DNA of 64,000 nt from Novakomyces olei (taxonomy: Eukaryota > Ascomycota > Novakomycetes > Novakomycetales > Novakomycetaceae): positions 186,001-250,000 of the forward strand of contig JADEYG010000007.1 in the NCBI GenBank assembly GCA_016906335.1, read 5' to 3'. This document shows, one piece after another, positions 34,540 through 45,059 of this stretch. Under the pieces are notes generated by a model that made no database searches, had not been told where the DNA came from, and saw only the letters and a program-made list of their open reading frames with translations. Numbering within the stretch: the stretch's first letter is position 1; each line of letters starts with the position of its first letter. The translations under genes were made by a program, and so were the position numbers.

Positions 34540-36246
34540 ATGAGCGAGGTGGGATTACAAGAACGAAAGGGCAAAGAAAGAGACGCAGGCGACAGGTCGG
34601 ATCTCAATGGCAAAAATGAACCCAGTCAGAGTCAAGGGCGCCACAACATTGGCCGGATAGACGGCAATGACGACAGTGATGAGATAGATAACGACGACGA
34701 TGAAGGGGAAGAGAATGATGATGACTGGACAGATTTTGAGGGAGAAGATGCCGTTTTCAAAGACTTGTTCAGTGATCGTACTTTTGCAAGCAAAGACGCG
34801 TTATTAGATTCTTGCCGGCGAGATCATGGCTTCAATCTAGAAGAGCATTTGAATCAGCTCGATGAGTTTAGTCGGATCAAGCTGGTCAATTACGTGCGTG
34901 CCTGTGTTCGCGATGGTATTGACCCTGCTCCAGGATTAAATGACGCAGTCTTCCTTGCTGGGGATGAATATTTAAAGCCAGTCCTAGAAGACGATGCATT
35001 GCTGTATAATCTGGCATCAGATGACGAAGACGAGGAAGAGCGAGACGCTAAAACATCAGATTCGCATGACAGTAAATTGCTTTCAGCTCGGCTCAAACGT
35101 TTGGAGCTGCAATTTTCAGAGTACCGTGATCGTGTGCGAGCAGTACTGGAAGAGCGTGAGAGCGCTGCCCCAGAAACTGAGAGCAATAGCAATAGCAAGC
35201 TTAGGGATAATGACGAGAATGACCGTCTTTATTTCGAGGCATATTCCTACAACGACATTCATGAAACAATGCTCAAAGACACACTGCGCACAGAAGCATA
35301 CCGTGATTTCATCTACGACAACAAACCTTTGTTTCGGGATCGGGTGGTTCTAGACGTTGGTTGCGGTACTGGCGTACTGAGCATGTTTGCTGCTCGTGCC
35401 GGTGCTCGACGCGTGTACGCTATAGACAATTCAGCAGTTATTGACAAAGCTCGGCAAAACGTTATGGACAACGGTCTCGACTCCGTTATCACATGCATCC
35501 GTGGGCGGATGGAGGACGTTGTACTGCCAGAACCTCAAGTTGACGTCATCATCAGCGAATGGATGGGGTATGCTCTTTTGTTTGAGGCGATGCTGGACTC
35601 TGTTATTAGCGCACGTGATCGGTACCTGGCGCCTTCAGGGCTAATCGTCCCGGGACAGACCAGCATTATGCTGGCCCCGGCCAATTGCCAAGAATTGGTC
35701 GGCGATACCATCGATTTTTGGCGTAATGTCTACGGGTTCCGAATGGACGCTATGCGCAGTGGCATTTGCGCAGAGCCCATTGTTCAGCACATGCCAGCTC
35801 ATACGCTAATGGCTCCAGCGCTTCCAGTACGCGAAATTGATCTCGCCCGTGTAACTGTATCGGATCTTGAGTTTACGGCTCCTTTTTCATTTACAATCGC
35901 CACGGACAATGAACCGTTACTAGCGTTTTATGTGTGGTTTGATGCTTTTTTTGTGCCGCCCACAGATACTGTCAACGGTACAAGCGTTGTGCTTACTACT
36001 GGTCCTAATGACGATGCTCGGCGTGCTACTCATTGGCGGCAAGCAGTTTTGCTGCTTGATCCAGAAACTGTGCCAGAGTATAACAAAGGGCTGCCTAGTG
36101 GCACAATTGTAGAGGGAAGTATTGGGTTCCACAAGGACAAGAAGAACCCGAGGGAGCTTGCCATTAGCGTTGACTACCGTGTGCAGATCGCAGGCGCCGC
36201 AATGGCCAATGATAAGGTACACGCACAATCATTTCACCTGCGGTAG
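34540..36246 (+). CDS. RMT3: Protein arginine N-methyltransferase 3 with a degenerate N-terminal zinc finger
   Basis: Type I arginine methyltransferase; PRMT3 orthologues modify ribosomal protein uS5 (Rps2). Single exon, 568 residues from the first ATG after an A-rich leader. The catalytic core has YFEAYSYNDIHETMLKDTLR, motif I VVLDVGCGTGVLSMFAARAG, the acidic post-I residue in VYAIDNS, and the double-E loop SEWMGYALLFEAMLD. The N-terminal region is very acidic (DDDDEGEENDDDW), then shows the PRMT3 zinc-finger region VFKDLFSDRTFASKD...HGFNL, in which the expected CxxC reads DLFS and the first His position is Ser. The fold outline and following LVNYVR helix remain. A coiled coil follows at about 185-225. 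Confidence 0.93.
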   Translation: MSEVGLQERKGKERDAGDRSDLNGKNEPSQSQGRHNIGRIDGNDDSDEIDNDDDEGEENDDDWTDFEGEDAVFKDLFSDRTFASKDALLDSCRRDHGFNLEEHLNQLDEFSRIKLVNYVRACVRDGIDPAPGLNDAVFLAGDEYLKPVLEDDALLYNLASDDEDEEERDAKTSDSHDSKLLSARLKRLELQFSEYRDRVRAVLEERESAAPETESNSNSKLRDNDENDRLYFEAYSYNDIHETMLKDTLRTEAYRDFIYDNKPLFRDRVVLDVGCGTGVLSMFAARAGARRVYAIDNSAVIDKARQNVMDNGLDSVITCIRGRMEDVVLPEPQVDVIISEWMGYALLFEAMLDSVISARDRYLAPSGLIVPGQTSIMLAPANCQELVGDTIDFWRNVYGFRMDAMRSGICAEPIVQHMPAHTLMAPALPVREIDLARVTVSDLEFTAPFSFTIATDNEPLLAFYVWFDAFFVPPTDTVNGTSVVLTTGPNDDARRATHWRQAVLLLDPETVPEYNKGLPSGTIVEGSIGFHKDKKNPRELAISVDYRVQIAGAAMANDKVHAQSFHLR

Positions 36247-36636
36247 ACGATTAACTTGGCTTGTGCTGAGTAGCTAGAGCTTTATAGGATTTTGGAAATA
36301 CGCTTGGCTTACTCATGCACCAAACATCATTTTTGTTTATGATCATGGTAATTAGGAATGCATCATTATTAATGCAATTGGGCTTCGACCGGTGTATAGG
36401 CTACTATTACTGAGAAAGATAAAAAATTGATCCATTTAAAACTTTTATGAATGCAAAACCGCATTGTCACTTTTGACAATTTTCGTAAACGCCAGTCGCT
36501 AGAAAACCCTAACTAACCCTAACATGTAAATTAACCCTAAACCCTGTTAGAATTATCCAAACCCTATCGTTCAAAGGCAAGTCAAGCAGAGTTATGGTCA
36601 TGGCTCAGCGGGCTAATGCCAGTAACGGGCGTTATA
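36247..36636. other. Convergent spacer carrying a telobox cluster
   Basis: Lies between the 3' ends of PRMT3 and the Sac gene. AT-rich except for the telobox cluster described separately. No ORF or RNA gene recognised. Confidence 0.5.
36505..36545. promoter_or_regulatory. Telobox cluster between two convergent genes
   Basis: AACCCTAACT at 36506 is followed by AACCCTAAC ten bases on, then TTAACCCTAAACCC at 36531-36544. This is the only phased telobox pair in the window with no known start codon nearby, so either an unseen transcript starts here or the motif also works at gene ends. Confidence 0.6.
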
Positions 36637-39332
36637 CTAGCCCCATAAAAGACGGGACATACGTGCCGTAAGCATCGTTGTCCATGGCTGCGTTTTGCGC
36701 GCCAGAGTTGCGTGATCTTGATCATCCACGTGTATAGACAGACGGCGGTGGCATGCCTTTTCATACACTTCAGCCATAACTGTATCAACCAGGGCCATTA
36801 CAAACGTACTGCTGCTGCTAGAGGTGCCTGGCTCCAACAGTTCAGGTTCGACCTTAACGCGCAAGTGTTGATCAGTATTGTAGTAAACAGTCAATCCGTA
36901 ATTGTCCACTGGGTCTGTGTCGCCAGGTAAAGCTGCCCGCGTATACAGAGGCCCATGCTTGACCAAAGTAACATCCTTCCATTCTATCCGTAATAACGGC
37001 AATATAGGTTCCTTGCTGCTGTTACTACTAAAACAACAGCAGTATAGTGCGGATGATGTCAGCAACAGTTCGCATTCTTGTAAAACTGGCACATGAACCT
37101 GCACGGAAGCGTTTGCCTCTATCATAAGCACAGCTGCAACAGTAATAGCGTCTTCTCCAAGATTCATGGCGAGTTCAAAACAGGCATCACGCCGCGCTTC
37201 ACGCTGCCGTGCTTCCCAATGCACTACGCTCGGATCAGGCGCTGCAAGTCGCCTCTCAAAGCGTCTAAACTCGGGAAGAGAACTAGTGACGTCCGCGTTT
37301 AACAATAGGTCCAACACTGCCTGGAGGAAAAAATCGGAAATCATGTTTTTAACTCCGCGTAGTGCCGAGTTTGTTGCATCCCGTAATATTCCGCTGATTG
37401 ACCGAACACCAGTCCTTACAAAATCACCTTTGAGAGCAGCACTACCAGCGTACAGCATACTAATACGATCACCGTTGTCCGCCCAGACTATACGAATTGC
37501 ATTAGTCATTAGTCTTGTTGAATGGATCACTCACGCTCGTTCATTACCGATAAAATCTGACCCGTCGCTCCACCGTTAGGAAAGAGAGCCTCTAAAGAAT
37601 CGAACGGTACAAAGGGTTGCAACTGTTGTGCCAACGCATATTTCGCTATCACGCTCTACGAATTAGTAAGCAACACTACCGACGTTTGCATACCTGCACC
37701 ACGTTTGTTCGATCAAGGCAGTCAAGACAATTCGTGCGTATTACGCCCTTTTGACGCATTTGTACAAACGTGTCTCCAAAAGACCACCAGCTTTGCTTCA
37801 TAATTGTGGGAGATAAGAAGCTCAAAAGCTTTTCTTTCAACGCCTTTACGTATCCGTGACGCCCTGTTTCGGCATGAAAATCAAACACGTCAACATGAAT
37901 GCCTTGACTTTTTGCAAGATCGCAGTACGTTTGCCCCAGTTGTGCTTCGCGGCCTGTGCTATTCATGAGGGAGAGGGGTACACATGGCCCATCATACGTT
38001 TGCTGTAAAGAACTAAAATGGCGACGCAAAAGGTGACTTAGTGTCTCTTTATCCCCAAATATCTCGGGTTCAGGATGCAGTGTCCAGGGCTCTTGACGGA
38101 AGAGTAAGGGCACTGAACCGCGAACCTGCACATGCGCATACAAATGCCTATCATTAGGCGTGATGACTTCAATATGCTGCACTGTCTCACAGAAATTTGC
38201 AACATTACCATCGAAATCAATACCCCGACGCTGGTACCGGAGCCCATTACGAGACCGGCTTTTTTTCGTTACCAGTATTACGTTCATGCTACACTCGCTC
38301 GTAATATCCACGTGCTGCAATCCCACGTATCCTTGCACAAGCCCAATAAAACATCTAGCGAGGCCTTCGCACTTACTTGACGCCACTGCAGCGCGTAGAT
38401 CGGTCAATAGAGGTGCATTAAACATGAACTCTTCCCGCCGGCAGTTGTTGCCAAAACTGTGGTAAAACTCTGGATTCATTAGACGAAGCATTGTAAGCAA
38501 GAGCCTTACCAGACGACGGAGAAAAGTAAAAAAACCCCGATGACATATATTCCTCTACAATAGCGAGAAACCGGCCCAGTAATGCAGGAACAGGATCAGA
38601 TAACAGGGTTGATGCTCTTTGATCGGCAGCTGCTGGCTCAGCCAGCGTATCAGCACTGACCGACGTGTGAATTCCGAGCCGTGGAGCCGTCATCAACCAT
38701 TCGCGGCCTCTTCGAAGAAAGACACGGTCAACAATGCTACTTTTGCCGGGGTGAACTTGAGATATAGAAGAGTGTGAAAAAGACGACAAAGAGTCTGAGT
38801 CTGAATCGTAATCGGGATCAGGCTGAGATTGAGGTTGCGATTGCGGTTGATTAGAAGAACCCGTAGATTTAATGGAACCTGCGACAGAATGATCCGTTTC
38901 ATTGCTGCTTAGCTGAGAAAGGGTTTCAGAAATGGAAGAGCTTGAAAGCGGCAGCAGTACAAGGCCTTGGCACTTGTAAATCTCAGAATGGACGGGCACA
39001 GGTAAATCCACAAAGTACTCTGCCTTTGTAATTACTGCAAGATACACGCGACAAAATCCGGCGTTGTTGTTCCACGTAACCGTACCCGCAATTCCATAGA
39101 TATCAAGCCGCGGGGACGCAAGTATAGTCAAATCTATTCACAAAAGAATTAGCAGCCATAGGCAGTATTTGAGTGTCGTACCACTATTTGCGACAGAAAG
39201 GCTGACCGAGTCGCTATCTAGAGCAATTGTATAAGATTCCCCACTCTTGTTATACCTTGAAACGACAAGATGAGTCGGGTGCCCGTCCGTATCCGTACCA
39301 ATAGCTGCCGACACTCGATAGCTGTGGTCCAT
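36637..39332 (-). CDS. Sac-domain phosphoinositide phosphatase (Sac2/INPP5F-like)
   Basis: Dephosphorylates phosphoinositides on membranes. Five exons (39182-39332, 38510-39133, 37694-38469, 37535-37655, 36637-37487), 840 residues, far longer than Sac1 (about 620). The Sac domain ends in the catalytic CX5R: RTNCLDCLDRTNVVQ, followed after two introns by NELWADNGDRISMLYAGSAALKGDF. The N-terminal Sac region has a low-complexity insert with QPQSQPQSQP and Ser/Asp repeats. After the Sac domain there is a PH-like region of the hSac2 type and no C-terminal membrane pair, which argues against Sac1 itself. Exon 4 joins at a GTGAGT donor in phase 1. Start: the ATG of MDHSYRV. Confidence 0.88.
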
Positions 39333-39947
39333 CAAGGATTACCATGTCTATGACATAAGCAAATGGACGCTCGTATATAACCTGCTGCAGCGATTACTCA
39401 TGTTGTAGTAGCAAATATGGTAGAATCAGACTACTTTTCCCCATAGATTTAGTATAAGCATATCTATATCTACTGCACTTTGTATGCGCCACTAGCGCTT
39501 TGGTATAGCCATAGTCGTAAGGTTTAGTCTATTCTCCTATTATATTGACGCTCAATTTGCCGTTTGTAGCACAGCAGCCATAATCGATCAATTATACTGA
39601 TTGGCTGATTCCGACAGCGATAGCCAACTCAATAAAAGACGTTGATTTTGGCGATTCAATCGAGGCGCCTTGAAAAAGGGACAGTCCGACATACCAAAAG
39701 TTTATTTTTACGCTAATCAAATCGCATGAGAGATGTTTGCACAATGTAAAGATTTAAATAAATAAATAAATAAATAAATGCTTTAAACTACCGACCTGTT
39801 TGCGCCTACATGGAAGCTACTTTTTGAAGGCTCATTGCCACTCAAACTTCATGCTTTTCCTTCCTAGCCATAGAGAGAATAAGAATGTACATTAATTTTC
39901 AGTCTTTGCTGCTGCATTGCACGCTAAAAAGTGTTTTCTTTATATTT
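39333..39947. other. Spacer with an AAAT microsatellite
   Basis: 5' flank of the Sac gene and 3' flank of the bS16m gene. (AAAT)n at 39756-39779. No coding signal. Confidence 0.5.
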
Positions 39948-40770
39948 TTATAGAAAGGCAAGATGACCTTCCGCTCGTGCTGGAAATCCGCGCGACTCTA
40001 AGATCTTTTTCGCAGACGCTTGTGACAATGGCCGCCTTACACTGCCATCCTTGTTGCGAGAAGGTAGCCTCACCTTATTGGAAGGCAAGGCAACACGACG
40101 AACCGCTTTACGCTCCGCGCGCTTCTTTTCACGTTTTCCGAGGGCTTCAAACCGAGCTCGAGCCTGTGCAACACGCGGATTCTCCTTTTTCCGTGGCTGT
40201 AATTCGAGTGGCCCTGGCTTCTCGGGTACTATTTGGAACTTTGAATCGTTAGTAAAAGGATAGAAAAACATAAATAAATATAGAGCGAGACATCTATGAG
40301 TCTGTAGACCACAACCAGAGTCGGTCAGCAATAATGCACTAGACTAAAAACCATACAGCTTGGCATGCTTAAAAGCTAAGACGTTGCAAAACAGGCATAA
40401 ATATCAAGACTTTACGCTTTTAAAAGTAAAAAAGAAAAGAGTTGGGGGAAATATCGGAATACCTTGGCCAAAAGCTTGTGTACAGGTTTACTCGCAACCG
40501 CTCCGACCGAAAGCCAATACTTTGCACGATCGACATTGAGTTCTATACTTTTAACTCCCACTGCTGGCATTGCTGGTTTCTGCAGATCTACAGGATACTT
40601 TGGCCGAGGATCATACTTCCCGAGCAGATCTAGAGGTTTGCAGTTGCGCCGTACACTAAAATCGTTAATTCATGCATACAACAACCTCCTCACTTGTGTG
40701 GTGTCACGACAATTTGGAAGAATTGCCTTCCGCGCACGCCCGTAGGCATCATGCGCATGCGCACTACCAT
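39948..40770 (-). CDS. MRPS16: Mitochondrial small-subunit ribosomal protein bS16m with a C-terminal extension
   Basis: Three exons, 40694-40770, 40463-40655 and 39948-40238, 186 residues; hidden from simple ORF finding because the first two exons are short. Exon 1 starts MVVRMRMMPTGVRGRQFFQI, the bS16 N-terminus (MVVRIRLxRxGxxxRPFY). Exon 2 has LDLLGKYDPRPKYP and DRAKYWLSVGAVASKPVHKL, matching the (L/I)GxYxPxP and RxxYWLxxGAxP(S/T)xxVxxLL signatures. Exon 3 is a basic extension of about 95 residues (RARFEALGKREKKRAERK) absent from bacterial S16. Intron 2 is 224 nt, with an ACTAAC branch point. Start codons of this gene and RLP24 face each other 334 bp apart. Confidence 0.9.
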
Positions 40771-41104
40771 ATTGCACTGTTGGATTTGCGATTATTGAAA
40801 TATCCTCAAATAAATTCTGCCAGCTAAAGCATGGCAAAGCAAACCAGGTATAATTTTACATGTAATATATAAAAATAAAAAAATAACAAAATAATAAAAA
40901 AATAAAAAAAGAATTATGTATATATATCTCTATTATTATCAATTGGAATACATTAAAAGTACAGTCCAATGTCAATGTTTTATTATATTATGAAATTCAC
41001 AATATTAGATGAGAATAAATTTTTATTGCCTGTCAAATGCTCGAATAAAAAGACAAAAATAAAAAATATAACCTGCTGGTCAGAAAAAACCTGCACAGGT
41101 AGCC
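40771..41104. other. Divergent bS16m/RLP24 promoter spacer
   Basis: Very AT-rich, with A-runs at 40871-40915. No phased telobox is present. It serves two ribosome-related genes in opposite directions. Confidence 0.5.
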
Positions 41105-41662
41105 ATGAGGATCTACAATTGCTACTTTTGCTCGGGACCCGTCTATCCCGGGCACGGTGTCATGTTTGTTCGCAATGATGCCAAAGAGTTTCGGTTTTGC
41201 CGCTCAAGATGTCATAAAAACTTCAAAATGAAGCGTAATCCTCGAAAGGTTGCATGGACGAAAGCGTTTCGAAAAGCAGCTGGCAAAGAAATGGTGTTTG
41301 ACTCGACACTTACGTTTGCTGCTCGGCGCAATATTCCCACTCGCTACAATCGTGATCTGGTGGCTAAGACGCTCAAGGCGATGGATCGTGTTTCAGAGAT
41401 CAGAGCTCGCCGCGAAAGAGTATTTTATCGCCAACGCATGGCGGGCAATCGCGAACGGAAAATCGCTGCTGCCAGAAAACTTGTGGAGGAAAATGAACCT
41501 CAATTTGCAATTACGTCCAAAGACCTACCTGCAAATATTGAACAGATTCCAAGTGACGCTTTGCTGGAGGAAGAAGACGAAATGGTCGTTGAACCTGAGC
41601 CTATCCCTATCGCAGTGAAGACCAAGAAGCGGGCAAAGGCAGAAAAGATGCAAATTGGCTAG
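41105..41662 (+). CDS. RLP24: Ribosome biogenesis protein RLP24
   Basis: Placeholder for eL24 on pre-60S particles, released by the AAA-ATPase Drg1 after export from the nucleolus. Single exon, 185 residues. It starts [20 protein letters not shown], with the zinc-binding CxxC and a second pair in [12 protein letters not shown]. The conserved [19 protein letters not shown] follows; the C-terminal part is Lys/Arg-rich after an acidic patch (EEEDEM), longer than eL24, which marks it as RLP24. Confidence 0.96.
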   Translation: MRIYNCYFCSGPVYPGHGVMFVRNDAKEFRFCRSRCHKNFKMKRNPRKVAWTKAFRKAAGKEMVFDSTLTFAARRNIPTRYNRDLVAKTLKAMDRVSEIRARRERVFYRQRMAGNRERKIAAARKLVEENEPQFAITSKDLPANIEQIPSDALLEEEDEMVVEPEPIPIAVKTKKRAKAEKMQIG

Positions 41663-42284
41663 ACCGTTTATTGTCTTTTGATATCCCAAGTCTAGTTTGT
41701 GAGACTTTTCTATTTTATTCTATTTGATCATTTTGCTTTTTCTAGTTTTTTGTTCAGTCTCTTGGTCAATTACTTCACACTGTTCACCTTCGTTTTCGCC
41801 GGTGGTCTTGATAGAGTATTGTTGATTGCAACGATAAAAATTGGGTGTTGTATTTTTATATAATAGGTTTTGTTTAGTGATTCAAGCTAGGCACCGGATG
41901 CGCTGATGTGACTAATATATCACTTCATTTCAAATGCTCTGCCATATTCGAGATGGCTATTGATACCCATCCTAAATAATTTACTACGTATTGCAGCTTG
42001 GAATTTACCCCTTTGCTACTCTCACTTCATAGGAGATAGTAGTGCTCAAAGTACCGAGTAAGTACCGGCATAGGCAAACACTTTATATTGTAGCTCAGTA
42101 AGCTGGAACGTATCAACCAAGTCTCTTATACAGCCAAATTCCCTGACATTTATGTACAGACAAAGCCAATTGCGTGTCTTCGCACACGGCTTGTAATAAA
42201 GTATCTTGTGTCATACAAGTAATGACGTTTAGTCATTATTGTGTTATCAATCAAAACATAATTAGGATCGTTTATACTCTATAG
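41663..42284. other. Convergent spacer
   Basis: 3' flanks of RLP24 and the RnpA-like gene. T-rich after RLP24; nothing recognisable. Confidence 0.5.
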
Positions 42285-43529
42285 TTATCGCTTCTTTTGT
42301 ATTTCAGGCTTTTTTGCTGCCCGCTTTTCCGATTTTCGCTTCATTCCTTTTGGCGTCGGGTCCGGCTCGGTATTTTTCAATGATTGAGTTACCTCCCGTT
42401 CTGCTTCATCAAACATGCTTTGTATTATACGTAGTGGTATCGTATCCCCACGCCCAAATTCCCTGCTCCAAAGAGAATCCTCTGGCTTTTTTGTCATGCT
42501 ATTCAGGAGCACCCGGACTTCGTTCACTTGCACGTTTTTCTGCAACTGCCGCTTATTAGCGGTAATTCTTTTCGTAATATTTTGTCGCTTCTTTTCCAAG
42601 TCTTGAACTTCGCCAGAGCATTCTTGACGCCTGTGTTCCGAAACCATCAAATCTAATGGGTACAAAGCGCGCCGTACAGGCACAGAGTTTTCGTCTAAAA
42701 GAAGCAGCTCCTGCATACTATCACGTCGCTTAGAGCCGGGCAGTAGGCCGGCGAGTGGCTCACTTGGGAGCCCTGTTCGTTCCATTGCTTTAACATACGC
42801 CGATCGGAGAAGAGCAAACAATTTCTCAGTTGTGAGCATACCAACACTTTCATCCAGACGAATGACCATATCAAGCGGTGCTTTCGGCCACAGACCTTCG
42901 CCCCTGTTTAAGCTTTGCTCAAACATCCTTGCTATTACCTCTCTTACGCGCCTCCTCATAATATTTCGATAAATAGCTTTATTGCCGGTGCGTTTTTTAT
43001 TTGCAATAATCAAACAGCGGACTCGGGGTTCCTGAAAATATTCATACTTAACCGACATATGGTCCGGTAACACAAATAATCCTGCGGGTAGCATTGCAGC
43101 ACCGCGTAGACGAGCAGCCTCACATCGATAACGAACAAGAATAGAAAAAAATTCAGGGATAACGACGGGTCTCACTCCTCGCATTAACCCAAAATCTTCA
43201 TAAATCGCAAAATCGCACGCCCGAAAGCTCAACCCCTCTTTTGAAAGAGCATTAGCTCCTTGCTTTGAGCGATGAGGGTACTGATTGTGAGGGATAAAGG
43301 GCACTTTGAGATTTGAATCTTTTGAGAGTTGGGTCGTAGCCGTCTTTCTTTTCAATGCTTCACGAGCCCCTACTGCCGCGAGCTCATTCGCTGCGAGTAA
43401 AGCAGATCGTTTCCCCTTACTTGAAGCATTTTCGGCAGCTTCAGAGGCCGTACCTTGTGTATAAAGTCTAGTGCATGTAAAAAAGCGTTTGAAGAAGCCA
43501 GCACGTTTTGCGGAATGCATTAACCGCAT
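42285..43529 (-). CDS. Mitochondrial protein with a bacterial RNase P protein (RnpA)-like core
   Basis: Single exon, 414 residues. The N-terminus is rich in Arg, Phe and Ser with no acidic residue for about 29 positions (MRLMHSAKRAGFFKRFFTC), a good mitochondrial presequence. Residues about 160-250 carry the RnpA signature: CLIIANKKRTGNKAIYRNIM, then RRRVREVIARMFEQ, corresponding to the bacterial SKKxGxAVxRNxxKRxxRE motif, followed by APLDMVIRLDE (the strand after the RNR helix) and a closing helix LFALLRSAYVKAM. Bacterial RnpA is only about 120 residues; here it is flanked by an N-terminal region of unknown fold and a basic coiled-coil tail. Known fungal mitochondrial RNase P uses Rpm2, so this assignment is from motif only. 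It is divergent from CDC123. Confidence 0.7.
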   Translation of the reverse strand: MRLMHSAKRAGFFKRFFTCTRLYTQGTASEAAENASSKGKRSALLAANELAAVGAREALKRKTATTQLSKDSNLKVPFIPHNQYPHRSKQGANALSKEGLSFRACDFAIYEDFGLMRGVRPVVIPEFFSILVRYRCEAARLRGAAMLPAGLFVLPDHMSVKYEYFQEPRVRCLIIANKKRTGNKAIYRNIMRRRVREVIARMFEQSLNRGEGLWPKAPLDMVIRLDESVGMLTTEKLFALLRSAYVKAMERTGLPSEPLAGLLPGSKRRDSMQELLLLDENSVPVRRALYPLDLMVSEHRRQECSGEVQDLEKKRQNITKRITANKRQLQKNVQVNEVRVLLNSMTKKPEDSLWSREFGRGDTIPLRIIQSMFDEAEREVTQSLKNTEPDPTPKGMKRKSEKRAAKKPEIQKKR

Positions 43530-43645
43530 TTAATAGTACAAATTTCCATTGCTATTGGCCGTTGCGTTTGCGCTATCTACGCATGTGAAAGATACATTTG
43601 GGGACAAATATTTCAAAAAAAAAAATATAAACAAATAGATAAATA

Positions 43646-43690
43646 AATAAATGATAATAATAATGATAATGATAATGATAATAATAGCAA
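43646..43690. repeat. GATAAT microsatellite
   Basis: ATAATA/ATGATA units in the 269-bp spacer between the RnpA-like and CDC123 start codons. Simple repeat; no other content. Confidence 0.8.
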
Positions 43691-43798
43691 TAGTAATAAT
43701 CGTATAAATCAAGAGGGGTAGTATAAATAAAAAAACGGCAAATGACATTATGTAATTATGATTATAGGAGGACGTATTTAATCTTTTGTCAATTCTTC

Positions 43799-44878
43799 AT
43801 GAGCTGTAATGGCGACGAGCCGAGTGCAATAGACACAGAGACGCCGGAGGACCAAGTGCCGCAGGCGCCGAGGTGTTCATGTCAGGCAATTCTAAACTGC
43901 CAGTTTTCGTCGTGGTATGCTTTGTTCCAAGCGTTGACTCCCCGAGCACGCATTATTCGGCCGTTAAGTAAAGCGTTTGTGGACTATTTGTTGGCGGACG
44001 GGATCGTTTTGCCTGACGATGACGAAACTGACGCGGAACATGATACGACAGGAAATGGGAGTGACAGCGACGACGATAATAGTGCAATTAAAGCGCTATT
44101 ACAGGAGATGCGCCCAGAGCACGACAGAATAAAGCAAATTATTACAGAATTAAATGGCTCGGTTGTGCCAAAGACGAATTGGTCGACACCTCGTGATGCT
44201 GCATGGATGATTGCGGGAAATACAATGAAATGCACGTCTCCGTCTGATGTTTATTTGCTATTAAAATCTTCTGATTTTGTCATGCATGACTTGACTCATA
44301 CATTTGATGATTGCTACGACGGGCCTCTCCCTGTCCAGTTCGAGCTGGTGCTTAAGGAATGGTTTGATATGGTGCCCGCTATGGAGTTTCGTTGCTTTGT
44401 GCGCAACAGGCGCTTGGTAGCGGCATGCCAAAGAGACTATGCAAATCACTATGACTTTTTGGAGGATATGAACGGAGAGATTATTGACTCTCTCTCTGTG
44501 TTGGCCACGCCTCTCTGCCTCGAGTTTACCGATGGAGACTTTGTGTTTGACGCGTATTTGCAAAGATCCTCCGCAAATCGCGCTTGGCTTATTGATATTA
44601 ATCCTTATGCAGCACGAACGGATACTCTGCTCTTTACCTGGGCAGAAATTGATCACATTGCGGAGACACTTGGCGATAGGCTTCCAGAGCTACGCCTTGT
44701 CCCCTCCGGAACCGGTGCTAGTGGTGCCGGTTCTGGTGCTGCTGCCATGTCCACTAACCGTGTCCCTTTAGATGTGGTGTATGCCAGCCAGGGCCAGAAC
44801 GTGGCCGAGTTTGCGCAAACATGGCAAGAGATGCTGGCACAGGGCGTTCAGGATACGTTGGAAAATGGTCAAGTGTAA
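43799..44878 (+). CDS. CDC123: CDC123, eIF2 assembly factor
   Basis: ATP-grasp-like chaperone that joins eIF2 gamma to alpha, needed for cell-cycle entry. Single exon; 359 residues from the ATG encoding MSCNGDE, while an upstream in-frame ATG (43742) sits in the AT-rich leader and is less likely. Family motifs: CQFSSWYALF near the start, IIRPLSKAFVDYLLADGIVLP, KTNWSTPRDAAWM, DVYLLLKSSDFVMHDL, EFRCFVRNRRLVAACQRD and the metal/nucleotide site AWLIDINPYAARTD. The acidic loop DDDETDAEHD follows the IVLP segment, as in other fungi. Confidence 0.96.
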   Translation: MSCNGDEPSAIDTETPEDQVPQAPRCSCQAILNCQFSSWYALFQALTPRARIIRPLSKAFVDYLLADGIVLPDDDETDAEHDTTGNGSDSDDDNSAIKALLQEMRPEHDRIKQIITELNGSVVPKTNWSTPRDAAWMIAGNTMKCTSPSDVYLLLKSSDFVMHDLTHTFDDCYDGPLPVQFELVLKEWFDMVPAMEFRCFVRNRRLVAACQRDYANHYDFLEDMNGEIIDSLSVLATPLCLEFTDGDFVFDAYLQRSSANRAWLIDINPYAARTDTLLFTWAEIDHIAETLGDRLPELRLVPSGTGASGAGSGAAAMSTNRVPLDVVYASQGQNVAEFAQTWQEMLAQGVQDTLENGQV

Positions 44879-45059
44879 ATAGCGTGAAAGTCGGCATGGA
44901 GTTTAGTAAGACGAATAAACGTGCAACAGATTGCTTCAAATAGCCACGATGTCGAAAACCTAATTTGAGACCAGTAAAGATGAAATTTCATGAAAACATA
45001 GCGAAAATTTATGTATTTTAGAATATGAATTTAGATATGTAGCGCTTCATAAATACTTG

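Noticed and set aside
39756-39779. AAAT repeat as a transposon target-site or poly(A) tail of a retroposed copy
   Set aside because: It is a plain microsatellite with no element next to it.
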